From an uncultured Colwellia sp. (GTDB taxonomy: Bacteria > Pseudomonadota > Gammaproteobacteria > Enterobacterales > Alteromonadaceae), in assembly GCA_913049915.1 (NCBI GenBank), contig CAJWZC010000033.1:1-36683 (forward strand): DNA of 36,683 bases, read 5' to 3'. Position 1 is the first letter of the stretch. Each line of letters starts with the position of its first letter. Shown here in pieces: positions 1 to 9,687 of this stretch. A program made the translations under genes and the position numbers. The notes under the pieces were generated by a model. That model saw nothing but the letters and a program-made list of their open reading frames with translations. It did not search any database and was not told where the DNA came from.

Positions 1-51
1 ACTTGGTTTGGGTCCAAGGGGTCGCAAGTTCGAATCTTGCATCACCGACCA
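1..51 (+). tRNA. tRNA-Pro (anticodon TGG), 3' part only
   Basis: The window opens inside a tRNA. An anticodon stem CTTGG/CCAAG encloses the seven-base loop TTTGGGT, with anticodon TGG at its centre. It is followed by a variable loop, a T arm (GCAAG, loop TTCGAAT, CTTGC) and the 3' acceptor side ending in an encoded CCA at 49-51. The sequence closely parallels the E. coli proM tRNA-Pro(UGG). The 5' half (acceptor, D arm) lies outside the window. Confidence 0.93.
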
Positions 52-368
52 CTTTATTTTTTAAATCAGTATAAATCGTCACAATACTTATAAATTTTTA
101 TAACCCGCTCGTACTCTTCTATTTTTTTAATATGTTTTTTATCTGCTAAATACACCTCAATCCATAAATGCTATCTAACTGTCACTTTTCTTATGTAAAG
201 TATGGCAATCACTACTACTTGAAAATCATGTTCATAGTAAATTTTCTATTATCGTTAAATGATAAAAAAATTATCCCCCGTAGTCTTACGAGTAAAAGTC
301 TAATCAACTTGAACGTTTGCCCGCGTAACAAAATAGTAAATAATTTCTTGATTGGTTAAACTTACACC
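52..368. other. Intergenic region between tRNA-Pro and tig promoter
   Basis: This AT-rich stretch has no gene I can support. A T-rich run directly after the tRNA CCA end may help end tRNA transcription, but no strong hairpin is visible. A 63-codon open frame at 168-359 has no ribosome binding site and an AT-driven composition, so I do not call it. Confidence 0.6.
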
Positions 369-397
369 TTGCAACTTTTTCCGCTGCTCGCTATAAT
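369..397 (+). promoter_or_regulatory. sigma-70 promoter of tig
   Basis: A -35 element TTGCAA (369-374), a 17-base spacer and a perfect -10 TATAAT (392-397) lie about 120 bases before the tig start codon. This is the best sigma-70 type promoter in the left part of the window. It would give a 5' leader of roughly 115 bases. Confidence 0.75.
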
Positions 398-519
398 TTG
401 GCGTCATATTTTTGTAACAGGGCATCATTTTGTCGCAATTTTGGTAAGTTTTATCAAAAGTGTTGGCTATTAATTTGATGCGTATAAAGCGTAATACGCT
501 AAGTTTTTGAGGTATTTAA

Positions 520-1827
520 ATGCAAGTTTCAGTTGAGACTACACAAGGTTTGGAACGTCGTCTGACTATTTCTGTTCCAGCCGAAAAAGTAGATGTAGAA
601 GTAAAGAATCGTCTTCGTCAAATCAGTAAAACACAGCGTATTAACGGTTTCCGTCCAGGTAAAGTACCACCGTCAGTAGTTCAAAAACGCTTCGGTAAAT
701 CAGTACGCCAAGAAGTCGCTGGTGAAATCATGCAGCGTAACTTTGTTGATGCTATTGTTGCAGAAAAAATCAATCCAGCAGGCCGTCCTTCATTTGTTGC
801 TAAAAGCAATGAAGATGGTAAAGCATTAGAGTTTGAAGCAACTTTTGAAGTCTACCCAGTTGTTGAATTAAAAGATTTAGAAAAAATCGCTATTGAACGT
901 CCTGAAGTAGACGTGACTGATGCCGATTTAGATGAAATGTTTGTTACGCTACAAAAGCAACATCAAACATGGAAAGAAAACAAACGTAAAACTAAAGTAG
1001 GCGATAAGTTAACACTTGATTTCACTGGTCGTGTCGACGGTGAAGAGTTTGAAGGTGGTAAAGCTGAAAGCTTTGAACTAGAACTAGGCGCAGGTCGTAT
1101 GATCCCTGGTTTTGAGAAAGAAGTTACTGGTATGAAATCCGGTGACGAAGCAACTATCAAGGTAACTTTTCCTGAAGATTACCATGCTGAAAACCTCAAA
1201 GGTAAAGATGCAGAGTTTGATATTGTTATTCATAAAACTGAAGGTCCAATTTTACCTGAAATTGATGAAGAGTTTGCAAAACTTTTTGGCATTGAAGAAG
1301 GTGGTGTTGAAGCTCTACGTGTTGAAGTAAGTAAAAATATGGCACGTGAATTAACGCAAGCAGTAAAAGCTAAAGTTAAAACACAAGTTATTGATGGTTT
1401 ATTAGCCGGGCATGAAGTTGGTTTACCCGCTGCACTTGTTACGCAAGAAGTTGATGTTTTGCGTCAACAAGCTATGGAACGTTTCAAAGGCCAAATGGAC
1501 CCTAAAAACTTACCACAACTACCTGCTGAAATGTTTACGGAGCAAGCAGAACGTCGCGTTAAAATCGGTTTACTTCTAGGTGAAGTGATTAAAGTGAATG
1601 TGCTTAAGGTTGATGAAACTAAAGTGAATGAACTAATTGCTTCTGCGGCTTCTGCTTATGAAGATCCTAAAGAAGTCATTGAATACTATGCTAACAATAA
1701 AGAGCTTATGCAGCAGATGCAAAACATTGCTTTAGAAGAGCAAGCTGTTGAACTTTTAGTTGAAAAAGCTAACGTTTCTGACAAAAAAGCTAGTTTCAAT
1801 GAAATAATGAACCCTGAAGCTAAGTAA
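520..1827 (+). CDS. tig: Trigger factor, ribosome-associated chaperone and peptidyl-prolyl isomerase
   Basis: Trigger factor docks at the ribosome exit tunnel and shields and folds nascent cytosolic proteins. The 435-residue product is close to the usual length (432 in E. coli). The N-terminal domain carries the ribosome-binding signature GFRPGK at residues 43-48. A central FKBP-type isomerase domain spans roughly residues 150-245 (motifs [10 protein letters not shown] and FPEDYH), and the C-terminal helical chaperone domain fills the rest. The ATG is preceded by a GAGG ribosome binding site about 8 bases upstream. It is the first gene of the conserved tig-clpP-clpX-lon order, and the strong promoter at 369-397 serves it. 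Identification is firm from sequence and synteny. Confidence 0.98.
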   Translation: MQVSVETTQGLERRLTISVPAEKVDVEVKNRLRQISKTQRINGFRPGKVPPSVVQKRFGKSVRQEVAGEIMQRNFVDAIVAEKINPAGRPSFVAKSNEDGKALEFEATFEVYPVVELKDLEKIAIERPEVDVTDADLDEMFVTLQKQHQTWKENKRKTKVGDKLTLDFTGRVDGEEFEGGKAESFELELGAGRMIPGFEKEVTGMKSGDEATIKVTFPEDYHAENLKGKDAEFDIVIHKTEGPILPEIDEEFAKLFGIEEGGVEALRVEVSKNMARELTQAVKAKVKTQVIDGLLAGHEVGLPAALVTQEVDVLRQQAMERFKGQMDPKNLPQLPAEMFTEQAERRVKIGLLLGEVIKVNVLKVDETKVNELIASAASAYEDPKEVIEYYANNKELMQQMQNIALEEQAVELLVEKANVSDKKASFNEIMNPEAK

Positions 1828-1881
1828 AGCTTACTTTTCATTAGTTTTACATTGACAACTAACTAAGCAATCGCTTAAGTT

Positions 1882-1913
1882 TAATGGCCTGTATGGCAAC
1901 ATACAGGCCATTA
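1882..1913 (+). terminator. Perfect 14-bp hairpin with GCAA tetraloop between tig and clpP
   Basis: Bases 1882-1895 pair perfectly with 1900-1913 around a GCAA (GNRA type) tetraloop at 1896-1899. The stem is GC-rich in the middle (GGCC). The run that follows (ctattta) is only weakly T-rich. It may therefore be a partial terminator, or an intercistronic RNA stabiliser or processing site, rather than a strong terminator. It lies 26 bases before the clpP start. Confidence 0.6.
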
Positions 1914-1938
1914 CTATTTATTAAGGGAAGGTATACTC

Positions 1939-2601
1939 TTGTTTAACTCTCAAATTACATCTCAAAGATCATCTCAAGTGTCATCACAAAGCAGTACTGC
2001 AGGTATTGAAAGCGCATTAGTACCTATGGTTGTTGAACAAACAGCTAAAGGTGAGCGTTCATATGACATATATTCTAGACTGCTAAAAGAGCGTGTAATC
2101 TTCCTTTGTGGTCAAGTTGAAGATCATATGGCTAACTTAATCATCGCGCAGTTATTATTCTTAGAATCTGAAAGTCCAGATAAAGATATTTATCTATACA
2201 TAAATTCTCCAGGTGGTTCAGTAACAGCTGGTATGGCAATATATGACACCATGAAGTTTATCAAGCCAAATATTAGTACGGTTTGTATTGGCCAAGCGGC
2301 AAGTATGGGGGCATTTTTATTGTCAGGCGGCGAAAAGGGCAAACGTTATTGTTTACCTAATGCTCGAGTGATGATTCATCAGCCTCTTGGTGGTTTCCAA
2401 GGGCAAGCTTCAGACTTTGAAATTCATGCTAAAGAAATATTATTTATAAAAGATAAACTTAACAAATTAATGGCTGAGCATACCGGCCAAACTTTAGAAC
2501 AACTTTCTCAAGATACAGACCGAGATAATTTTTTAAGTGCAGAAGCAGCGGTTGAATATGGATTAGTTGACTCCATATTAGAACAACGTAACGATAAATA
2601 G
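1939..2601 (+). CDS. clpP: ATP-dependent Clp protease proteolytic subunit ClpP
   Basis: ClpP is the serine peptidase that forms the double heptameric chamber fed by ClpX or ClpA. The catalytic triad is visible: Ser122 in GQAASMGAF, His147 in MIHQPLGG and Asp196 in TDRDNFLS, each 11 positions beyond the E. coli numbering. The start is a TTG at 1939, chosen because a strong AGGGAAGG ribosome binding site lies about 7 bases upstream and the next ATG (codon 30, ALVPM) would remove the propeptide. The Ser/Gln-rich first 25 residues would be the cleaved propeptide. A TTGACA -35-like element at 1852-1857 might provide a local promoter, but its -10 is poor. clpX follows 74 bases later. Confidence 0.97.
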   Translation: MFNSQITSQRSSQVSSQSSTAGIESALVPMVVEQTAKGERSYDIYSRLLKERVIFLCGQVEDHMANLIIAQLLFLESESPDKDIYLYINSPGGSVTAGMAIYDTMKFIKPNISTVCIGQAASMGAFLLSGGEKGKRYCLPNARVMIHQPLGGFQGQASDFEIHAKEILFIKDKLNKLMAEHTGQTLEQLSQDTDRDNFLSAEAAVEYGLVDSILEQRNDK

Positions 2602-2675
2602 GATTTCGGTGTATACTTAACGGTATAGATTGAGTAATAAATGGATTTATTGGTTTTAAATTTTAGAGGTAGGGC

Positions 2676-3950
2676 ATGACCGATATTAAAAGTGGTGGCG
2701 ATAATGGTAAATTACTTTACTGCTCATTTTGTGGCAAAAGCCAACATGAAGTACGTAAATTAATTGCTGGCCCATCAGTATTTGTTTGTGATGAATGTGT
2801 AGAGCTGTGTAACGATATAATTCGTGAAGAAATTTCTGAAATTTCGCCAAAAGAAAGTAAAGAGGCATTGCCATCTCCTATGGAGATACGTGAAAGCCTA
2901 GATGAATACGTTATTGGTCAAGATCATGCTAAGAAAGTATTAGCAGTTGCCGTTTATAATCATTATAAACGATTACGTAATGGCGATACTCATAATGGTG
3001 TTGAACTGGGTAAAAGTAATATTTTACTTATTGGACCAACAGGTAGTGGTAAAACATTACTAGCACAGACCCTTGCACGGTTATTAGACGTACCATTTAC
3101 TATGGCTGATGCAACAACCTTAACCGAAGCTGGTTATGTTGGTGAAGATGTAGAAAACATCATTCAAAAGTTATTACAGAAATGTGATTATGATGTAGAG
3201 AAAGCTCAACGTGGTATTGTTTATATTGATGAAATTGATAAAATTTCGCGTAAGTCTGATAATCCGTCTATAACTCGTGATGTTTCAGGTGAAGGTGTTC
3301 AACAAGCGTTATTAAAGCTTATTGAAGGCACCGTTGCTTCAGTACCTCCTCAAGGTGGTCGTAAGCACCCGCAGCAAGAGTTTTTACAAGTAGACACTTC
3401 TAAAATACTCTTTATATGTGGTGGAGCGTTTGCGGGTTTAGATAAAGTTGTTGAGCAGCGCAATCATACCGGTACCGGTATAGGTTTTGGCGCAGAAGTA
3501 CGTGGTAAAGATCAAGAGAAATCATTAACAGATAGTTTGGCTGAAGTTGAGCCACAAGATTTAGTTAAGTATGGTTTAATTCCTGAGTTTATTGGGCGTT
3601 TACCTGTTTTGGCAACCTTACGTGAACTTGATGAAGATGCTCTTATTCAAATATTACAAGAACCTAAAAATGCGTTAACTAAGCAATTTACTGCACTATT
3701 TGATATGGAAAGTGTTGAGTTAGAGTTCCGAACTGATGCGCTCCACGCTATAGCACGTAAAGCTATGGATAGAAAAACTGGTGCACGTGGTTTACGCTCT
3801 ATTGTTGAAGCTGTTTTACTTGATACTATGTATGAATTACCATCAATGGAAAATGTTAGTAAAATTGTTGTTGATGAAAATACAATTAAAGGTGAAAGCC
3901 AGCCGATTGTTATTTATGATAGTAAGCAAGAAAAAGCTGCTTCTGAATAA
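2676..3950 (+). CDS. clpX: ATP-dependent Clp protease ATP-binding subunit ClpX
   Basis: ClpX is the AAA+ unfoldase that recognises tagged substrates and threads them into ClpP. The 424-residue protein shows a zinc-binding domain (C16, C19, C38, C41), Walker A GPTGSGKT at 120-127, the GYVG pore loop at 153-156, Walker B IVYIDE at 181-186, and the IGF loop that docks onto ClpP at 268-270. All functional elements are intact. It is preceded by an AGAGGTAGG ribosome binding site and followed by a very long terminator hairpin at 3990-4048, which separates the tig-clpPX unit from lon. Confidence 0.98.
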   Translation: MTDIKSGGDNGKLLYCSFCGKSQHEVRKLIAGPSVFVCDECVELCNDIIREEISEISPKESKEALPSPMEIRESLDEYVIGQDHAKKVLAVAVYNHYKRLRNGDTHNGVELGKSNILLIGPTGSGKTLLAQTLARLLDVPFTMADATTLTEAGYVGEDVENIIQKLLQKCDYDVEKAQRGIVYIDEIDKISRKSDNPSITRDVSGEGVQQALLKLIEGTVASVPPQGGRKHPQQEFLQVDTSKILFICGGAFAGLDKVVEQRNHTGTGIGFGAEVRGKDQEKSLTDSLAEVEPQDLVKYGLIPEFIGRLPVLATLRELDEDALIQILQEPKNALTKQFTALFDMESVELEFRTDALHAIARKAMDRKTGARGLRSIVEAVLLDTMYELPSMENVSKIVVDENTIKGESQPIVIYDSKQEKAASE

Positions 3951-3989
3951 TTTTACCGTTCAGGTATAAAGCTTAAGCTTTAGAATATT

Positions 3990-4048
3990 AGCCTCAAGTA
4001 GTATGTAATTATTATCTATAATAATTACATACTACTTGAGGCTTTTTT
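3990..4048 (+). terminator. Rho-independent terminator of clpX with a 25-bp perfect stem
   Basis: Bases 3990-4014 are perfectly complementary to 4019-4043 around a four-base loop (TCTA, 4015-4018), and a run of T follows to 4048. A 25-bp uninterrupted stem is much longer than a typical terminator. It is also a potential RNase III substrate or a trace of a short palindromic element. A 14-base palindrome AAAGCTTAAGCTTT at 3968-3981 sits just upstream. Confidence 0.9.
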
Positions 4049-4110
4049 GATCTACGACTGATATTAATGCGTTAAAAGAACAAGTTTCTCTCTTTATTTT
4101 TTATCTCTTG

Positions 4111-4137
4111 TTGAAAGTTAACAGCCTAGCCCCATAT
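4111..4137 (+). promoter_or_regulatory. Heat-shock (sigma-32) promoter of lon
   Basis: TTGAAA at 4111-4116, a 13-base spacer and CCCCATAT at 4130-4137 match the known sigma-32 consensus (cTTGAAA, 11-16 bases, CCCCATnT). The site is 57 bases before the lon ATG, as expected for a heat-shock protease gene. Confidence 0.8.
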
Positions 4138-4193
4138 AGATTCTATAGCTTTATTTTTTCTATTAATTAAAACAATTCCCAAGAAGGTAGCCA

Positions 4194-6542
4194 ATGAGTA
4201 AAGAATTATCTGGTGTCGTTGAGATCCCCGTTTTAGCCTTAAGAGATGTTGTTGTTTACCCGCAAATGGTGATCCCACTTTTTGTTGGTCGTGAAAAGTC
4301 AATTCGCTGTCTAGATTTAGCCATGGAGAATGATAAACAGGTATTTCTTGTTGCGCAAAAAGATGCTGCTATTGATGATCCACAAGCTGATGACGTATAC
4401 AGTACGGGTACAGTCGCAACTATTCTACAGATGTTAAAACTCCCTGACGGTACTGTGAAAGTATTAGTGGAAGGTGCGCAACGAGCAACGATAAAGAAAT
4501 TTGTGGAAACAGAAGAGTATTTTAGCGCTGAAATTGATTATGTAAGCCTTAGTACAGAACTTAACGATGATATAGAAGTATTGATTCGTTCTGCTATTTC
4601 TCAATTTGAAGGGTATGTAAAGCTTAATAAAAAAATCCCGCCTGAAGTACTAACTTCAGTATCGGGTATAGATGACGCTGAGCAGCTTGCTGATACAATG
4701 GCAGCTCATATGCCTCTTAAACTAGCTGATAAGCAAAAAGTATTAGAAATTATCGATGTTAATTTACGTTTAGAGCATTTGATGGCATTAATGGAAGGCG
4801 AGATCGACTTGCTTCAAGTGGAAAAGAAAATCCGTACCCGTGTTAAAAAGCAAATGGAAAAAAGTCAGCGCGATTATTATTTGAATGAGCAAATGAAAGC
4901 GATTCAAAAAGAGTTAAATGAAGGAGATGAATCTCCTGATGAACTTGAAAAAATGGCTAAGCGTATCGAAGAAGCACAAATGCCGAGTGAAGCGAAAGAA
5001 AAGACTTTAGGTGAGCTACAGAAACTTAAAATGATGTCGCCTATGTCTGCTGAAGCTACGGTAGTGCGCAGTTATATTGAGTGTATGATCAATGTACCTT
5101 GGAAAAAACGTAGCAAATTAAAGCGTAACCTTGCTCTCGCTCAAGAAGTACTTGATGAAGATCATTATGGACTAGATAAAGTTAAAGAGCGTATTTTAGA
5201 ATACCTAGCCGTACAACAACGTGTAAGTCAGTTAAAAGGTCCTATATTATGTTTAGTTGGTCCACCTGGTGTTGGTAAAACTTCACTTGGTCAATCCATT
5301 GCTAAATCTACGGGACGAAAATATGTCCGTATGGCCTTGGGTGGCGTTCGTGATGAAGCGGAAATTCGTGGTCACAGACGTACTTACATTGGTTCACTAC
5401 CAGGTAAGTTAATCCAAAAAATATCAAAAGTAGGTGTTAAAAATCCACTTTTTTTATTGGATGAAATAGATAAAATGGCTTCAGATATGCGTGGTGATCC
5501 AGCTTCTGCATTACTTGAAGTATTAGATCCAGAGCAAAACACCACCTTTAACGATCATTACCTTGAAGTAGATTATGATTTATCGGATGTGATGTTTGTT
5601 GCAACATCAAATAGTATGGATATTCCTGGACCATTGTTAGATCGTATGGAAGTCATACGTTTATCTGGTTATACCGAAGATGAAAAACTCAATATTGCAC
5701 GTAAACACCTTGTTGATAAGCAAATTGAGCGAAATGGCTTGAAAGCTAAAGAAATCGATATTGATGATAGTGCACTCATGGGGATTATTCGCTATTACAC
5801 TCGTGAAGCAGGGGTACGTAGTTTAGAGCGTGAGATATCGAAATTATGTCGTAAAGCAGTGAAGTCTATTTTACTTGATAAAAAAATTAAGAAAGTTACC
5901 ATTAATCAAGATAACCTTAACGAGTTCTTAGGTGTGCAACGCTTTGATTATGGTAAAGCAGATGATAAGAATCGCGTAGGCTTAGTAACAGGATTAGCTT
6001 GGACCCAAGTTGGTGGAGAGCTACTTACAATAGAAACAGCCTCTGTACCCGGTAAAGGTAAGTTGACTTATACTGGTTCACTAGGTGATGTCATGCAAGA
6101 ATCTATTCAAGCAGCGATGACCGTTGTTCGCAGTCGTACTGAGAAACTTCGTATTAATGACGATTTTTATGAAAAACGAGATATCCATGTTCATGTTCCA
6201 GAAGGTGCAACACCAAAAGATGGTCCAAGTGCTGGTGTTGGTATGTGCACAGCACTTGTCTCTAGCCTTACAGGAAATCCAGTAAAAGCCGATGTAGCTA
6301 TGACAGGTGAAATCACTCTTCGTGGTGAAGTTCTCGCAATCGGTGGTTTGAAAGAGAAGTTACTTGCGGCACATCGTGGTGGTATAAAAACTGTGATTAT
6401 ACCGCATGAGAATGAGCGCGATTTACAAGAAATCCCTGAAAATGTTAAAGCTGAGTTGTCTATTCATCCAGTGAAATGGATTGATGAAGTGCTTGCTCTT
6501 GCTCTTGAACAACCTGTAGAACAATGGAAAGTTGAAAAGTAA
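4194..6542 (+). CDS. lon: ATP-dependent protease Lon
   Basis: Lon is the homohexameric AAA+ serine protease that degrades misfolded and short-lived regulatory proteins in the cytosol. The 782-residue protein has the N-terminal substrate-binding domain (starting near [13 protein letters not shown]-like sequence), Walker A GPPGVGKT, Walker B (LFLLDEIDK), and the C-terminal protease domain. The catalytic dyad Ser679 (in [11 protein letters not shown]) and Lys722 (in GGLKEKL) falls at the same numbering as E. coli Lon. The ATG has an AAGAAGG ribosome binding site. It has its own sigma-32 promoter and is isolated from clpX by a terminator, so it is heat-induced independently. Identification is certain. 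Confidence 0.99.
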   Translation: MSKELSGVVEIPVLALRDVVVYPQMVIPLFVGREKSIRCLDLAMENDKQVFLVAQKDAAIDDPQADDVYSTGTVATILQMLKLPDGTVKVLVEGAQRATIKKFVETEEYFSAEIDYVSLSTELNDDIEVLIRSAISQFEGYVKLNKKIPPEVLTSVSGIDDAEQLADTMAAHMPLKLADKQKVLEIIDVNLRLEHLMALMEGEIDLLQVEKKIRTRVKKQMEKSQRDYYLNEQMKAIQKELNEGDESPDELEKMAKRIEEAQMPSEAKEKTLGELQKLKMMSPMSAEATVVRSYIECMINVPWKKRSKLKRNLALAQEVLDEDHYGLDKVKERILEYLAVQQRVSQLKGPILCLVGPPGVGKTSLGQSIAKSTGRKYVRMALGGVRDEAEIRGHRRTYIGSLPGKLIQKISKVGVKNPLFLLDEIDKMASDMRGDPASALLEVLDPEQNTTFNDHYLEVDYDLSDVMFVATSNSMDIPGPLLDRMEVIRLSGYTEDEKLNIARKHLVDKQIERNGLKAKEIDIDDSALMGIIRYYTREAGVRSLEREISKLCRKAVKSILLDKKIKKVTINQDNLNEFLGVQRFDYGKADDKNRVGLVTGLAWTQVGGELLTIETASVPGKGKLTYTGSLGDVMQESIQAAMTVVRSRTEKLRINDDFYEKRDIHVHVPEGATPKDGPSAGVGMCTALVSSLTGNPVKADVAMTGEITLRGEVLAIGGLKEKLLAAHRGGIKTVIIPHENERDLQEIPENVKAELSIHPVKWIDEVLALALEQPVEQWKVEK

Positions 6543-6847
6543 CGTGCTCAAAGCTTGGCCTTTTTTGATGATTTATATCCAAAAAGGTCAGTAAAATTAC
6601 AAAAAGTGTAAATAAACAGTAAAAAAGAGTAATTATCGCTTTTCAAACGCTGAAACTGTGTTAAGTTAACTACGCTTTTATCGCTAGACCCCTTACTCAC
6701 TATGTTATATAGATGAATTAGAGGAATCTAGAGAGCATAATATTATCTAAACTCAACGCTTCAAGTTATCAATAAAAATAAAATTTTGATTGATAATATT
6801 TATAAAATGGATGGCGTTGTATAATAACAATTGAAGGGGTATACACT
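6543..6847. other. lon-hupB intergenic region with one hairpin
   Basis: This 305-base AT-rich gap holds a 10-bp hairpin (TGGCCTTTTT at 6556-6565 with AAAAAGGTCA at 6581-6590, one G-U pair). It may end lon transcripts, but no T-run follows it. A TATAAT at 6820-6825 is too close to the hupB start to leave room for the ribosome binding site. I cannot assign a hupB promoter with confidence and see no small gene. Confidence 0.5.
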
Positions 6848-7120
6848 GTGAATAAATCTCAACTAATCGAGAAGATTGCTGCTGGTGCAGACATTTCAAA
6901 AGCTGCTGCGGGTCGTGCATTAGATTCATTTATTGGCGCTGTAACTGATGAATTAAAAGATGGCGAGCAAGTAGCTCTTGTTGGTTTTGGTACTTTCTCA
7001 GTACGTGACCGTGCTGCACGCACTGGTCGTAACCCACAAACGGGTGCTACTATTCAAATCGCTGCTGCTAAAATTCCATCTTTCAAAGCTGGTAAAGCAT
7101 TAAAAGATGCATGTAATTAG
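6848..7120 (+). CDS. hupB: DNA-binding protein HU, beta-type subunit
   Basis: HU is a small nucleoid protein that bends and compacts DNA. The 90-residue product has the complete HU fold: the N-terminal dimerisation helices ([20 protein letters not shown]), the conserved GFGTF turn, and the DNA-intercalating beta arm with RNPQTG, where the proline inserts between base pairs. The start is GTG at 6848, supported by a GAAGGGG ribosome binding site ending 8 bases upstream and by the invariant first residues. It lies between lon and ppiD as in E. coli, which favours hupB over hupA. A terminator follows at 7155-7179. Confidence 0.98.
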   Translation: MNKSQLIEKIAAGADISKAAAGRALDSFIGAVTDELKDGEQVALVGFGTFSVRDRAARTGRNPQTGATIQIAAAKIPSFKAGKALKDACN

Positions 7121-7154
7121 TCACTTATTTAGACTAAGTTATACTGTGTATTAG

Positions 7155-7179
7155 AAACCACCTATTTAGGTGGTTTTTT
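7155..7179 (+). terminator. Rho-independent terminator of hupB
   Basis: AAACCACCT (7155-7163) pairs with AGGTGGTTT (7168-7176) around a four-base loop, and T residues continue to 7179. Confidence 0.92.
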
Positions 7180-7599
7180 ACTTTATAGCCGCGTAAAAAT
7201 AAATAACCATAATAAATTTGCATTTAGCGTATGTTGTCCTCCAATTAATAGATAGACCAATTGCACTAATTAATTGGTCAACTTAGAGTTATGTAGGCGA
7301 GCTTAAAACAAACAAAATTTTTTATACATAGTTATTCTATATTTTATTAATTTTGTGTTGTTATCTGTTTACTAATAAATTCGCCAAAGACGATTTTAAC
7401 AGTCTTATATGTGGCGTTATTGACTCCGACAATGGAATAACCATTCTCCTCAATCAATGTATTGCCTTTAAGCCTTTTAATTATTGGTAAGTGGTCAATA
7501 AATTAATGCACTTGGTATTATCATCTGCTAAAATCGCGAGCAACTTGAATTTAAAGATACTTAAGTCTAGATTTTTTAGGCATAAAAAAAGAGAAATTA
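7180..7599. other. hupB-ppiD intergenic region
   Basis: This is about 420 bases of AT-rich sequence. It contains one interrupted inverted repeat, GACCAATT (7255-7262) and AATTGGTC (7272-7279), that could be an operator. A minus-strand stretch near 7347-7505 is open for about 50 codons but lacks a convincing start. No gene is supported. The ppiD promoter probably lies in the right half. Confidence 0.5.
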
Positions 7600-9516
7600 A
7601 TGTTAGAAGATATTCGTGAAAAATCGCAGGGGTTGACTGCCAAAATTATTCTTGGTTTGATTATTCTTACCTTCGCTGTAGCCGGTGTTGGAAGTTATAG
7701 CAACTCAGTAGATACTTCTGTTGCTACGGTTAATGGTCAGGCTATTAGCCAACAAGCATTTGATAAAGCTTATCAAGCACAACGTGGTCGGATGGCACAA
7801 CAGTTTGGTGAGATGTTTGATACACTATCAAATGATGCAAACTATATGGCTAATTTTCGCCAAGGTGTTTTAGATAACCTTATTAATGAAACGTTAATAG
7901 ATCAAAATAGTGAAGCCCTTGCTATTCGTGTTTCGGATCTTCGTTTAAAAGAAACTATACGTACTATGCCTGAATTCCAAGTAGACGGTACTTTTGATAA
8001 CAATCGCTATTTAGCTATTATCAATCAAGCCGGCTTCTTCCAATCGTCAGACTTTCGTGATTATTTACGTGTAGAGATGACTCGCCGTCAACTAAGCCAA
8101 GCATTAGTAGCTACTGAGTTTAACTTACCTTATCAAGAGAAGTTACAACTTGCGTTACAAAATCAAACGCGTGATATCCGATTCGCAACCATTTCTGCAG
8201 AACAATTTAAAGCAGCGGTAGTGTTAACTGATGAAGATGTAAATAATTACTATGTAGCAAATCAAGCTCGCTTTGAAAATAAAGAACAAGTTAAAGTTGA
8301 TTTTATTAGCTTAAATGTTGCTGATATTGCTAAAGATATTAATGTTACTGATGATGAGTTATCTAACTATTACCAAGAGAACTTAACAAGCTTTACTGAA
8401 ACGGTACAACGTCGTGTGTCACACATCCTTATAGAGTTTACTGACGAAAATTCAAATGATGAAGCTGCCAAGTTACAAGCAGAAGCTGTATTAACTCGAC
8501 TTGAGCAAGGTGAAGATTTTGCCATGTTAGCTAAAGAAGTTTCTAATGATACTTTTAGTGGTGAAAACGGTGGTGATTTAGAATGGCTTGAGCTAGGCGT
8601 AATGGAAGATAGTTTTGATGAAGCCGCTTCAGCATTAGTTAATGTTGGTGAGATCAGTTCATTAGTTAAAACCAGTTTTGGTTATCATGTATTAAAATTA
8701 ACAGACTATAAAGCCGAGTCTGTGCAAGCTTTTGATGATGTAAAAACTGAATTAACTGTTAAATTAAGTAATGATCAAGCACAAGACAAGTTCTTTACGC
8801 TGCAACAAGAAATGGCACGTATCAGCTTTGAATTCCCTGATAGCTTAGATGATGCAGCAGCAGAAGTTAATGTAGCTATACAAACATCTCCTTGGTTATT
8901 ACGTAGTGGTAATAGTACTCCTTTTGATCAAAGCAAAGTTATAGAAGCTGCTTTTTCTGAAATGGTTTTACAAGACAATATGAACTCAGATCTTATTGAA
9001 GTTAATGATGGTGTTGTACTTGTTTTACGTCTTAATACTTTACAAGAAGCTAATGTTAAACCTTTAGTGGAAGTGGAAGCACAAATTAAAGATATCTTAG
9101 TTAACCAAAAAGCAACCGACAAAGCTCAACAGACTGTTGATTTATTATTAGCCGATTTCAATGCCGGTGTCGATATAACAGCTCAACTAACAGCACTTAA
9201 CACTAATTTTGTTAGTAAAGAAAAAGTTGCTCGTTATAGCCCAGACGTTGACCAAAGCATCAGTCGTGCAGCCTTTGTCCTTCCCCACCCTTTAGATGGT
9301 GCTGTTTCGGCGTCAACGGTAGCGTTAAGTAATGGTGCTCTTGCTTTAGTTGAAGTTACTGCTGTAGGTGTTAGTGACAAACCTGCAAACCCTAACTTAG
9401 CTCAGCAGCAGACGTCTCAGTTATCACAATCTGCATATCAGAGTTTTGTTAACTCATTAAAGGTAGGCGCTGAAATTACTCGTAAAGAAGTTTCTGAGCC
9501 AGTTACCGCTTACTAA
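7600..9516 (+). CDS. ppiD: PpiD, membrane-anchored periplasmic folding chaperone (parvulin type)
   Basis: PpiD is an inner-membrane protein whose large periplasmic part assists newly exported proteins near the Sec translocon. The 638-residue product (623 in E. coli) starts MLEDIREKSQG, has one membrane segment at about residues 14-31, a SurA-like N-terminal chaperone region, and a parvulin domain at about residues 270-375 (SHILIEF, GENGGDLEWLELG, SSLVKTSFGYHVLKL). E. coli PpiD is known to have little isomerase activity, so a chaperone role is the safer call. The position after hupB is conserved. A strong terminator follows. Confidence 0.97.
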   Translation: MLEDIREKSQGLTAKIILGLIILTFAVAGVGSYSNSVDTSVATVNGQAISQQAFDKAYQAQRGRMAQQFGEMFDTLSNDANYMANFRQGVLDNLINETLIDQNSEALAIRVSDLRLKETIRTMPEFQVDGTFDNNRYLAIINQAGFFQSSDFRDYLRVEMTRRQLSQALVATEFNLPYQEKLQLALQNQTRDIRFATISAEQFKAAVVLTDEDVNNYYVANQARFENKEQVKVDFISLNVADIAKDINVTDDELSNYYQENLTSFTETVQRRVSHILIEFTDENSNDEAAKLQAEAVLTRLEQGEDFAMLAKEVSNDTFSGENGGDLEWLELGVMEDSFDEAASALVNVGEISSLVKTSFGYHVLKLTDYKAESVQAFDDVKTELTVKLSNDQAQDKFFTLQQEMARISFEFPDSLDDAAAEVNVAIQTSPWLLRSGNSTPFDQSKVIEAAFSEMVLQDNMNSDLIEVNDGVVLVLRLNTLQEANVKPLVEVEAQIKDILVNQKATDKAQQTVDLLLADFNAGVDITAQLTALNTNFVSKEKVARYSPDVDQSISRAAFVLPHPLDGAVSASTVALSNGALALVEVTAVGVSDKPANPNLAQQQTSQLSQSAYQSFVNSLKVGAEITRKEVSEPVTAY

Positions 9517-9566
9517 AAGTAATGTTTACGATAGTAATATCTGTCTTAAAATAAATACGTATAACT

Positions 9567-9603
9567 AAAAAACCAATAACATTTACTTGTTATTGGTTTT
9601 TTT
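9567..9603. terminator. Bidirectional terminator between ppiD and sapF
   Basis: A 15-bp perfect stem (9567-9581 with 9588-9602, six-base loop) has A residues on the left and T residues on the right. It can therefore stop ppiD transcripts rightward and sap operon transcripts leftward. The two units converge here. Confidence 0.9.
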
Positions 9604-9687
9604 ATTTTATATTTATGAGTTTGGTACGATAAAGCCTAGGCTAGTTATCTGATTAAACGATGAAGAGCTCAACCTTAAAATTAGGAG

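Noticed and set aside
168-359. 63-codon open frame before tig
   Set aside because: No ribosome binding site, composition driven by AT content, and no family resemblance.
6820-6825. TATAAT as the hupB -10
   Set aside because: Transcription would begin at or inside the ribosome binding site, and no -35 lies at the right distance.
7347-7505. Minus-strand stretch open for about 50 codons between hupB and ppiD
   Set aside because: No convincing start or ribosome binding site; a run of this length is expected by chance over the window.
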